NCBI GenBank assembly: GCA_001584585.1
Contig: LSYV01000039.1
Coordinates: 182,159-246,158, forward strand
From: Gonium pectorale
Lineage: Eukaryota; Chlorophyta; Chlorophyceae; Chlamydomonadales; Volvocaceae
Direction of reading: 5' to 3'
Length of the DNA: 64,000 nt
The notes below the pieces were generated by a model, which made no database searches, had not been told where the DNA came from, and saw only the letters and a program-made list of their open reading frames with translations. The stretch's first letter is position 1. The number at the start of each line of letters is the position of its first letter. Positions 55,101 through 64,000 of this stretch are shown piece after piece. A program made the translations under genes and the position numbers.

Positions 55101-55707
55101 GTAAGCCGGAGGACATTCGGCGGTTGCACGGGCGAAGGGCGGGGCCGCCAGTTTGACAAGCACCCGCCGCGGCCCGTGACACCCTCCATGGGGTGCATAG
55201 GCCCCGACACCCACCGTTGGGTCCTGCAAAGAGGTTTACTCGTGGTCCAGCCTCCACTAGCAGGGTGCCGCAGAAACTCTGCGGCCCAGGGAGCAAGGGG
55301 GCCAGCAAGATCAGTGGACGGGGAAAGGCCAGGGTGCTGTCACGTGATGCCATTCATGTGGGAGCCGCTTACTCGTTCCAACCCAGGCGTACGCAACAAC
55401 ACATCCAGCCAATGCACTTCCTCCCTGGTATGCCTGGACATGGGCTCGGAAATACGCTGAGACGCCCCCGTGCGCGCCCCCGCCGACACCGTCACCCGAT
55501 CCCAGCTCCACGCGCTCACCATGAAGTCCTGGAAGTACGGGAAAAAGACAGGGTATGTCAGAGGGCTGTGTGCGGTGCCGTGCTGTGCGTGCGTTGCCCC
55601 TTAAGCGGTGTCTGACAGGGAGAGAAGACAAAGGTCAGATAACCTACCTTCATTCTGATACGCTTTATGGCGCCACGCGGGTAGGAGGTGACAATTGGGT
55701 CCGCCAT
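46154..55707 (-). CDS. SMC5: SMC5 paralogue B (structural maintenance of chromosomes 5)
   Basis: Second SMC5-type ATPase. Twenty-three exons, read from high to low: 55648-55707, 55520-55528, 55215-55278, 54964-55022, 54306-54692, 53944-54081, 53607-53711, 53210-53355, 52753-52903, 52233-52394, 51672-51750, 51240-51477, 50695-50955, 50243-50390, 50011-50097, 49630-49745, 49171-49306, 48252-48605, 47918-48052, 47550-47692, 47213-47315, 46909-46980, 46154-46699; phases agree, up to 1232 residues. Motifs: GAIKRIRMK-DFM-SFCGTLL, Walker A GPNGSGKSSVV, NLCQFLPQERVQEF, coiled coils, hinge (about 454-669), signature HSGGERTVATMLYL, Walker B region FRVVDEINQGMD. A ~50-residue Gly/Asp-rich loop lies in exon 5. 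The C-terminus after 46403 is doubtful: a donor-like site (ATCAAG/GTGGGG) may lead to an unseen last exon. Motifs are intact, so it is likely functional. Confidence 0.9.
49105..49150. repeat. CA/CG-rich dinucleotide tract in SMC5-B intron
   Basis: An imperfect alternating ACACGCACAC-type tract, a typical purine-pyrimidine microsatellite in volvocine introns. Confidence 0.7.
52158..52212. repeat. Paired CA microsatellites in SMC5-B intron
   Basis: Two CACACACA tracts flank a unit containing TTTTCCTTTTCAACACAC. A similar TTTTCCTTTTCAACACAC stretch occurs in the gyrase intron near 21100, so this may be a dispersed simple-repeat family. Confidence 0.6.
52534..52627. repeat. 47-base tandem duplication in SMC5-B intron
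   Basis: Two essentially identical copies of a unit starting CACGGGGGCACCTTCTTAGG and ending CCCTTCCTTG lie head to tail. The near-perfect match implies a recent event. Confidence 0.85.
53438..53510. repeat. Inverted repeat, 34-base arms with 5-base loop
   Basis: Left arm 53438-53471, loop TGATG 53472-53476, right arm 53477-53510. The arms match at 32 of 34 positions (for example CAATGTGGAAGTG in the right arm against CACTTCCACATTG in the left). It lies in the SMC5-B intron between the exons at 53210-53355 and 53607-53711. The transcript of either strand should fold into a long hairpin. Confidence 0.9.
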
Positions 55708-56209
55708 TTCTGCAAAGGCCACTCACGCAAGCACTCCTTACATCAAGCTTTGGAGATTTTTTATCATAAAGGGCACAGCTGAGGCTCGTGATAGCCCCTG
55801 GTGCAGAGACCCACACACTCTCGTGACCGACGGAGGCGATTGATGTAGGTGGATTAATTTACAATAATACATACTGAGCCCCATAAGTTCATGCCTTCCG
55901 CTTTCCCGTGTGCCCGTCCTCCCGCTTGTCGTAAACGAACTGAAAAAACGTCCTCAAGACATAGCGGGGAGGCATGTACACTTGCCACGTGCCTGGGCTA
56001 CTCACACATGGGGCTATAATGGCATAGCCGGCCCGGCCTAAGATATACGAGGGGGACGACAAACTTGTGCTTGTCTAGCGCTCGCTCTTCGCCTCGAATC
56101 CTCCATGTTGTAGCAATGCTGAGCTTACCGATGCCAGCAATTACCTCGGGCGTGGAGTAGGGTCCTCGGGCCGACGAGAGGAGCTGCCCAGAAGCAGCGG
56201 GCCCCGGAA
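55708..56209. promoter_or_regulatory. Shared upstream region of SMC5-B and CBP60-like gene
   Basis: 502 bases between divergent start codons, AT-richer than the flanking exons. No exon is supported, and it should contain both promoters. No core element is clear enough to place. Confidence 0.5.
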
Positions 56210-59200
56210 ATGTTTAACCGCGTTCGTGTGCCTGCGGAGCTGAAACCGTCACCTCCTCATGTGCTCGAGGTGCGTTCTCGTGCAGGGGACACACACGCCG
56301 TTCGTAGGCCCGAATCCCCGGTCGCTAACTGCCGTGCGGGCTCTAACTGCGCAGGAGTACGTGCGCGTCCGCATTACCCAATTCATTAGTCTCCTCTCCC
56401 AGCGCTTGTGCAACTATCCACCGGGGCTCGCAAAGGAGTCATTTGACAAGGCGGCCGGGGAAGTGCTGGCATACTTGCCCCCGGGTGACCATGGGCGGCT
56501 CAGCCTGGAGGACAAGCAACTCCAGCTGGTTTTCAGACACGACTGCCTGTGAGTTCCCCCGCGCAGGGCCGCGTCCACGAACGCTTCTTGCGAGACTGGA
56601 GCGTGGGCAACGTGTCGGGGCGTACGACACGATACCCCAAAGCTCAGTCTTCAGCCTAGGCCCCACGGTCCAAAATTCGTGTGGAAGCACCTGACTTAGC
56701 ATGGACTGCTTCTGCACGTACCAGAGCCTTAATTTCGTGCGCTTTGCTCACCTTCGGGGCTCGCCCGTGACCCTTGTCATACCGGTGCCGCGTGCCCCTC
56801 TTGGCCCGCACAGTGCGCTGGGCTGCCTGGACCCGCAGTGTGCGCTGTGCACGCACAACCCCTCGCGCCGCTGCACCGTCAACTTTGACCGCAAGTATTT
56901 GGTCAATGACGTGCTCAAGGCACGCTGCGGGGCGGGCATTCGTGTGGAGCTGATCGATCCGCAGACGGGGCAGCCCGTGGAGGAGAAGCTGCCCGACATC
57001 ACCCTCCAAGTGAGAGATCGCGGTCGAAGGGGATAACCTAGCTGTGTCAAGGAGGTGTGAGCAGAATGAAGAAAGGGTGGCTCCAGCGTGGTTGGGAGCA
57101 ATGGGATTCCGGGGCACGCTTGGAGGTTACGGGCGATGCGATGACAGTTCATAAAGGGCGGGCCTAAGCAAGGATGGGGCGCGCCCGAGGCCATGGCTGC
57201 CATACGGTCGCCCTCCTTGCCTGCCTCGCCCGTCGCCCAGATATCGGTGCTGGACGGCAACCTGTACGACAACAAATTCTTGGACAGCGGCAAGCAGTAC
57301 GAGGGAGGCACGGAACCCGCAGAGGAGCTGGACGCATGCGCGCTGCTGCAAAACAAAAAAAAGGTGTGCAGTGCTGTAATGCAGGGGACAGGGGGCGCCA
57401 ATCTGGATATGGACAGCGGCGCCTGTGCGACATTTCCGATTGCGGCAGCACAGCCGGTTGCGGCAGCACAGCTGACAGCTAACATGTACACCATGTTCGT
57501 GTTTTCCTACTACCAATGGTCTCTTGGGGGCGCATTACTAGGCGACCTTGAGAGGTGCCGATGTGGTTGGTTTTATTACCGAGGCCATATTGGCACGTGC
57601 CACAGCCACGTGCCACACCCATCTGCCTATCCCTACGACACCGCACCACCGTCGCCCTGTCCTTTTTGGCCACGCTGCCGTGCGTGGGGTTGTCGGATTA
57701 GACGCATTGGCGGTACGAAGCAAGACCACACACACCCTGTACTCTCTCGCTGATGGAGCACTGTCACCTCTTGATTCCCTTCCCCATTGCCAGAGCACTG
57801 CTCACCCCTGACTCCCTTCCCCATCGCCAGAGCACCGCCCTGCTGGTATGTGGCAGCGGTGGATCCAACGACGCTGCTGGCTACGTCATGCTCAACATGA
57901 CGGTGCGGGAGGCAGGCGGACGCCGGGCGGGCGGGTGGCCCGTCGGCCAGCACGAGGCTGCACGGTTGCGGGGTTGATCAGGGAGATGTCAGGACGATGG
58001 CTCAATAAACTGGGTTGCGGTGTAGGCGTTCAGCGCGTCAGGTCTCCAGGTCAAGGGTAGACGGTAGGGACGCCTTCAGAGGTGGCAAGTACATGGCACG
58101 CGGGCTCGCAGGACAAATCCTGTTGGTCCCCTCGGCTGGCGCGCAGGACGGCAAGGTGCCGCTGAGCGACCTGCACGTGACGGACAGCAGCGAAGCCATT
58201 CTCAGCGGCCGGAAGCCGCCCTTCCGCCTGCTGGTGCGCGCTCAGCTGCCGCCGGGAGGCCCTCGCCTCAACATTCGGCACGCCGTGTCGGAGGGCTTCG
58301 TGGTAGGTCCGGTGGGCGGCGAGGGTACGGGGAGGGTTCCCGTCCGGCGTCTGGCGCTGATATTGCAGGCCATGACAACATGAGTAGTGTGGCCGTTGGC
58401 ACCGCAGGCGGGATTGGAGTCATTGGATCCACCGGTGCCACCGGCCGCAGTGGGCGACACGCTGAAAGTGACTCGGTTTAAACACTAGCTATTCGCGCGC
58501 TTAAACCCAGTTTTGCGGCCCGGCCCCTGGCTCGACTTCCAGGTCGCCACCCGGCGAACACGCACCGCGGGCAAGGCCGACATCCCCTCGGTGGACGACC
58601 CGGTTAGCAAGCTGGAGCACATGGGCAAGGAGACGGTCAAGAAGCTGGCCGACCTGGCCACGGCAGCGGAGCAGGCGGGCGTGGAGATCGACATACCGGA
58701 AAACTGCGTGCAAAAGGGTAGGGTTTGCAAGCGGGCCGAACGGGAGGGGTGGCGCCGGGCGGCTAGGAAGGGATGTTGCATGGGGAAGCGCTGTGGAGGC
58801 GAGAGCCCAGACAGGTTTGTCAGCAAACCTCGCCCGTGCTCTGCCGAACTGCACCGCTCGTTATCCACAGTGGGAGAATTCAAGATGCTGGCGCTGCGCG
58901 CCGACCAAGACGGCCACCTGCGGCAAAAGCTGCAGCACGTGCTGAAGCTGAGCAAGGAGAAGTGGGACGAGGCGCGCGATCACGCCATGCGCGCGGTCGT
59001 GGCGGACAACCGAATGCGGGCCTGGTGAGTGGGGCCCGGGAGGACTAAGAGGCGGGTGTCGAGCAGGTAGGCGAAAGCACAGACATGGAAGGCTCCATAA
59101 GCCGGGCGTTTTAGGGTGTTGAGTAGGGGAACTAAACCCGCGGCCGCCATCAAGTCCCCCTCTCCCGCCCTGCTCGACCACCACGCAGGTACGCTGACCG

Positions 59201-62200
59201 GCGTTCCTGCGAGCTGGGCGTACTGTTCATGGCCCGGATGGGCAATGTGGACCTGGAGCGACCCGTGGGTCAGTGCGGGAAACTGAACGGGTGGGGAGGC
59301 ACCCCTTGCTCCTATTTGCTACTGTCAAGGGCCCAGATTTTCTGCTCGGTCTGGTCTCAAGTCTATGCGTAGGAAAGGGTACAAGGGTGACGCCTGCGGG
59401 GCCGCAGGTGCCGACGAAGGGAGCCATTCTTGACCCCGTGGCCGTTGCACATCCTCCGCCACCTCGCGTAGGCTTGCTGCAGACGCGCATGGAGGCCGGA
59501 GAGCGCAAGACGGAGGCTATCCTGGTGGCGCAGCTGGATCCCAACCAGCGCGAGATGCTGCGCCACATGCAGCCGCAGGCGGTGGCAGCCTGGTGGGCGC
59601 CCGGACACACGGGCTGGGCCATCTTCCCGATGGACTCGGACACCTTCCTGCAGGTGCGCCCCGCATCCCGGGTTGGGCGGGCCGGCTATAGGCATCATGA
59701 CCTGGCGTCTCTCAGCTCCCTGAGCTCCGGGCTCTCGCACCCACAGTGCGGACTCGCACCGGTCGGGCGTTGGACTCAATGCGCCTTTTATTTTACCATA
59801 CCTCTGCCGTGCCGCCTGTTCACAGACCGGCACCCTATCCGTGGCAGCCGCCGGATCGACACCCGTGGTCGGGCCCGCGCCGCTGCCTGCCACCACTACC
59901 GGGACAGTCGGCGATGCGCCCTCCTCGCCGACCACCAGCGCCATCTCGCTCAGCACCATGCCGCAGCGTCGCCAAAACACCGGCAGCGGCGGGGGTGCGG
60001 GTGGCGCCAACGGCCTGTCCGCCGGCTGCTCCCAGTCTGCGGAAGTGCAGCTGTCGCAGGACGCCAAGCCGCCGCTGCTGCAGCCCGCCATCGCCAGCGC
60101 GCCAGTCACCTTCTCCGCGTCCGCCTCCATGCCGCCGCCGCTTCTGCCCGGAATGGCCAACGGTCTCTCCGCTTCGGGCACCGGCGGCTTCCCGAGCGCC
60201 TTTGGCGGCGGCCTGCCCACAGCCTTTGGCGGCGGCATGAGCTCGGGCCGCAGCAGCCGCGCCGGCAGCATGACGGACTCGCCGCCTCCCAGCATGCGCA
60301 TGGCCTCACTGCAGCCGGTGCAGCCGCCCGCGCCCGCGCACTCCCTGAGCTTGCACCCTTCCCTCCCGCAGCCGCCCACCTCACAGCCCTCGCTGCAGCA
60401 GTACCCCAGCGTTCATACGCAGCCGAGCCTCCACTCGGGCGGCAGCTTGTCGCATCACGCCAGCCTGCCGCACCACGCCAGCGTGCAGGGACCCACCCAG
60501 CCGGGGCCGCTGCCGAGCTACCCCAGCCAGGTGAGCCTGTCGGGCCACCCCAGCCTGCCACACCACCCCAGCCTGCCGCGCAACCCCAGCCTGCAGCACC
60601 ACTCCAGCCTGCAGCACCACTCCAGCCTGCCCAGTTTGCAGCAGCACGCCTCGCAGCCGCAGTCACAGACACAGCAACAGAACGGGCCGCTCCAGCAGCA
60701 CCCCAGCCTGCAGCGCCACCCGAGCCTTCAGCACCTCAATAAGTCGGTCCCGGCGCAGAGCGGCGGCAGCTTCACCGGCATCTGCTCGCCCGGTCCAAAC
60801 CCCTTCGCGACGGCGACCCCCATCCTGGACGACGGCAACCCAGGCGCGAGCTCGCACCCACCCTCGCAGCACTCGCACCCTCACCCTCACCACGGTCAGC
60901 AGCAGGGGCCGCCACCGCCACCGTCCTCCATGTCGGGCCATCATCTGATGCCTCCGCCGCCGCCACCGGGCATGATGCAGGCCCGGACCATGATGCCGCC
61001 GCCGGGGGCGCCGCCTGGCTACCGAATGGGCCCGCCGCCGCCCCACGCGATATCGGTACACGCGCCGCCGCCACACCACCACCACCACCCGGGGCCAGCC
61101 GGCAGTGCGCACCCGCTGCACTACCGCGGTCCGCACGGCGAGCTCTACCCGGCGGCAACGGCGCCGCCGCCGCAGACCTGTGGACCGCCGTCGCATCACA
61201 TGGTCGGTAACGGCGGCGTGCACCCACAGCCCGGGCCGTACCAGATCGTCCAGCCGCGCATTAACGGCTATTCTCACCCTCCGCAGCAGCAACCCTCGCT
61301 GCAGCAGCAGCAGCACTACACGGGGGCGCCGCTGGGTCGGCAGCAGCTGTCTGCGCCGCTAGCGCCGGCTCCGCAGCTGGGAGGAACCGGTGGCGGTGCA
61401 GGCGGGCCACCGCAGCTGCAGCCCGCCGACATGCGCATGACGGCGTCTGCCAGCTTCGACGCGCGCTCACCGCAGCAAGGGCGCCAGCCGCCTGCCGGCC
61501 CATTTTCGCACATTCCATCGCTGGACGGTAAGCTTCAACGCCATTGAGTTTCTGGGGGCTTGTTGGGCCGGCCTCGCACTTCTGAGTAACTTCATTTGTG
61601 AGCAGCTGCGTCTTCCGTAGTAGCTCATCTTTTTTGGTAGTGCACATCTCAACACCCTTGTGCCGGGGCTGTTTTCCATGCCGCGCAGATCCAGGCTCAA
61701 GCCTGCAGACCCGTGGGTCGGCCAACCCGCGGCCGCACAAGATGCCGTCACTGCGCCGCGAGGCGGACGATTCCGGCACCGAGGTGGACGACAAGCCCGA
61801 CTTCCTCTGCAGCAGTGCAGCCAGCTTGGCAGCCGCAGCTGCGGCGTCCACGGCCAACGGGCCGCAGCCCGGCAGAGCGGATGCCAGAAGGCCGCCGCAG
61901 GCGGGCAACGGCCCGTCCTCGGCCGCAGGGGAGCGCCCAGCACAGGAGGCTGGTAGCCCTGGCGGAGTGCCGTCGGCCAAGGCCTCGCCGTCGCAGCCCA
62001 CGCCGGGCGTGCAGCCGGGGCCGCGCGCGCCGCCGCCCGTGCCGGGGCAGCTCCCACCGGGCGCCTCGGCGCCCTCCGGACCGCCACCCAACCCGTTTCT
62101 GCGTGTGCAGAGCAACCGCGTGACGACGCCGGCCCCCGGACCTGGCGACGATTCGGACGACACCGATGGGGAGGATGCCATGGCGATGCTGGCGGCCCTG

Positions 62201-62982
62201 CCGTCCCTGCAGCTGACGCCTAGCATGTTGCAGGCTGCGACGGGCGGGACGTCGGGCGGTGGCGCAACGCCGCCGCGCCCCATGAGCAACGGCGGCGCCG
62301 CTGGAGGCGGAGGCAAGGCCGATGCTGGTGCCGTTGGCGTGGGCGGGCAGGCGGGTGGCATGGGAGGCGCGGGTGGCGGCGCTGGCAGTGGCGGCCAGCA
62401 GGGCGGTGGCCTCGGGGGTCCGATGCCGTCGCTGCAGATGCTGGACAGCCAGGCGCTTGACATGGTGCTCGGAGACAACATGATACTGGAGACGTCATCG
62501 CTGAACACTGGCATGTCGTACGGTAAGCCGGGGTGCTTCACCCGAGCCTCGCCTTTTGTATCCTGGTGCGCCGCTGACTGGCCCAGTGCGGATGGCGTGG
62601 GCTGCTGACTCGCTGCCCTTCGCGGCCCTCCAACGCCCATGCAGGTCTCTTCCTGCCGCCTACAATGGCCATGGCAGACGGCGGGCCGGGTATGCTGGGC
62701 GCCACGCAGTCCAAGGAGCTGCTCAAGTCCACCACCAGCGGCCTGCTCAAGCCTACCAGCAGCGGCCTGGACACCATGGCTTCAATGGAGTTGGCGCTGC
62801 CGGGCGTGCGCAAGGCAGAGCAGCAGGCGGCCTTAGCCGCTGCCGCCGCCGCTGCTGGGGCGGGAGTTGCGGCGGAGCAGCGGGCCCATGCGGACGCGAG
62901 CGCCGCCGCTTCGGGCAACAGCAATGTTGCCGACGCGGGTAAAGCGAATGGGAATCGCTCGCTGGGCCCGTATGCTCGATAG
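56210..62982 (+). CDS. CBP60-like protein with long low-complexity tail
   Basis: Thirteen exons: 56210-56269, 56355-56548, 56700-57009, 57241-57363, 57831-57902, 58147-58302, 58543-58717, 58871-59024, 59189-59268, 59472-59653, 59826-61527, 61689-62522, 62645-62982; phases agree, 1459 residues. The N-terminal ~440 residues follow the order of plant CBP60 (calmodulin-binding protein 60) transcription regulators: LQLVF near residue 75, VELIDPQTGQPV, ISVLDGNLYDN, LHVTDSSEAI, PPFRLLVRAQL, PRLNIRHAVSEGFVV, then a helical part with LRQKLQHVLKLSKEKWDEAR and HAMRAVV. Residues ~500-1460 are Gln/Ser/Pro/His-rich with HPSL-type repeats, as in transcription factors. A nuclear DNA-binding role is inference. 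The family call rests on motif order only, and the conserved DHRGE motif of land-plant CBP60 is not seen. Confidence 0.72.
57773..57840 (+). repeat. Tandem duplication of a 3' splice site
   Basis: Two 31-base blocks, 37 bases apart, each read GA(T/C)TCCCTTCCCCAT(T/C)GCCAGAGCAC. Both supply a CAG acceptor (57791-57793 and 57828-57830). Only the second leaves the reading frame open; use of the first reaches a TGA within six codons. Confidence 0.85.
60340..60760 (+). repeat. Coding repeat of HPSL/HHSSL-type units
   Basis: Within the eleventh exon of the CBP60-like gene, units of about 5-7 codons (CACCCCAGCCTG and variants) repeat many times, encoding HPSLP, HHSSLQ, HHASLP and similar. It is a degenerate minisatellite in coding sequence. 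Confidence 0.8.
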
Positions 62983-63613
62983 CTGGCGTGCGGGCTCTCG
63001 GATCGGGCAACCGGATTCTTGTGGGATACCGTGTACGTACATATCTACCTGTGAGCCCGAGCGTTGACCGGACCGAGCAAACCCTTTTTTGCGGGCGGCC
63101 GGTCCTTGCTTACTACCTTCCGGCCACCTGTTGCGTTGGCCTTTTTGTGGCCGTACTATCACTTGTTGCGGACGGTGACGTACATACTGTGTCGCGTGTG
63201 CTGCCGGGAAGTGTTTCTATTGGGGTGTGTCGCATTGCTAGCAGCTCAGGCAGATTTCCCAGCCGCGTCCATGTTGCTTGCGCCCGCCTAGATGCCTTCT
63301 TACCTACGGTGCGTGAATAAGCCCTCGAGCCAAACCTGTGCACCACTGGCACGCCTGTGGGTAAGACCCTTCTATTTATGGCATTGTGTTGCGGATCGGG
63401 GAGTTTGCCCTTAAGCGAGCGTGTGCAATGCACGTTAGGCTTGCACCGTTGCCAAAGGCACGGTCAGGCACATAGGCGACGGCCTTGATGACCGTAATAC
63501 ATGACTTGGCGAAAAAATGGGACCATTTTCCTCCTCACTGCCTTCTTGGCTCATTATCGCCTTTTTAATGATAGCCTATGATAGCCAGACACTCAAACTG
63601 CATGTATATCCAA

Positions 63614-63618
63614 TGTAA
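63614..63618 (+). terminator. Candidate polyadenylation signal of CBP60-like gene
   Basis: TGTAA about 630 bases after the stop codon. Confidence 0.4.
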
Positions 63619-63661
63619 CCGCGCTCTCACCCATAACTCAGCACCGCCGTTGATACGGCAT

Positions 63662-63666
63662 TTACA
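63662..63666 (-). terminator. Candidate polyadenylation signal of the right-edge gene
   Basis: TGTAA on the minus strand, about 250 bases beyond the TAA at 63910-63912. Confidence 0.35.
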
Positions 63667-63909
63667 CGAAAGCCAACGGCCCTGGACACGCTCAACTGCA
63701 GGCACGTACTTGGTGGCCAAGATTGCCGCAGAACGCTGACGCATCAAAGACGGCAACATGCCGTACGCCTCTCTGCCGGTCTAATCAGCGGAGTAATACA
63801 ATATGCCCAACCGACTAGCTGACTCCTCGCTTCCAAGTTGGCCGCGCTGCTGACTGTACCAGCATCTCAATCGCCTCCGCTGCCGCTGCTACGATATTGC
63901 CGCAGCTCT

Positions 63910-63956
63910 TTACTTGGCCTCCTCCTTCTTGCCGCCCGCCACCATCCAGTAAACGC
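63910..63956 (-). CDS. Probable last exon of a gene running off the right edge
   Basis: After a CACCCAG acceptor the minus strand reads two bases, then VYWMVAGGKKEEAK and TAA. The stretch has strong GC-rich third positions (GTG GCG GGC GGC AAG AAG GAG GAG), like the other genes here, and a lysine-rich end typical of real C-termini. The frame is closed just upstream of the acceptor, so it must be spliced. The protein is not recognisable from 14 residues. Confidence 0.4.
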
Positions 63957-64000
63957 CTGGGTGTCGGAAGGGGTTCGCCAGGATGGATTAGACACCCACA

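Larger units (their letters stand above)
62983..63909. other. 3' region between convergent transcripts
   Basis: No gene is supported. TGTAA at 63614-63618 (plus strand) and TTACA at 63662-63666 (TGTAA on the minus strand) lie 48 bases apart. They fit the ends of the CBP60-like gene and of the minus-strand gene at the window edge. Confidence 0.5.

Overview
The window looks like nuclear DNA of a volvocine green alga (Chlamydomonadales). It is GC-rich, its genes are cut into many short GT-AG introns (mostly 80-400 bases), candidate TGTAA polyadenylation signals follow several stop codons, and it carries an organelle-type DNA gyrase B gene beside typical eukaryotic genes (SMC5, CREG, RING). All gene models below were assembled by hand from reading frames, splice sites and phase agreement. 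No transcript or database evidence was available.

Layout. (1) 1-12.3 kb: a plus-strand cluster of F-box/ankyrin-type genes. Each has a long first exon and a short second exon joined by a phase-0 intron at the same codon. Two copies are intact (2909-4994 and 6355-8678), one is a pseudogene (10293-12336), one is an orphan second exon (613-900), and there is a decayed second-exon relic inside a degenerate tandem repeat (1.2-2.3 kb). (2) 14.2-21.9 kb, minus strand: a complete 15-exon gyrase subunit B gene with a putative transit peptide. (3) 22.9-24.6 kb, plus strand: a secreted CREG-like protein, divergent from gyrase B. (4) 26.4-27.8 kb, minus strand: a histidine-phosphatase (phosphoglycerate-mutase-like) gene. 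(5) 28.5-37.5 kb, plus strand: SMC5 copy A, 25 exons. (6) 39.2-44.0 kb, minus strand: a large RING finger protein with a ubiquitin-interacting motif; a TQT-rich frame at 44.1-44.4 kb may be its first exon. (7) 46.2-55.7 kb, minus strand: SMC5 copy B, 23 exons including a 9-base micro-exon. (8) 56.2-63.0 kb, plus strand: a 1459-residue protein with a CBP60-like N-terminal region and a long low-complexity tail. (9) 63.9-64.0 kb, minus strand: the probable last exon of a gene that runs off the window.

Genes are often arranged head-to-head: gyrase B/CREG, phosphatase/SMC5-A and SMC5-B/CBP60-like each share a short upstream region. The most notable feature is the pair of divergent SMC5 paralogues in one 27-kb interval. 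They keep the ATPase motifs and share many intron positions and phases, and a RING/UIM gene lies between them. SMC5 works with SMC6 in DNA repair and replication-fork maintenance and depends on RING-type partners (NSE1, NSE2), so a functional link is possible but is inference only. A near-perfect 34-base inverted repeat in an SMC5-B intron and a possible array of dynein-light-chain-type TQT motifs are further points worth testing. A 20-base run of N at 19655-19674 lies in a gyrase intron and marks an assembly gap.
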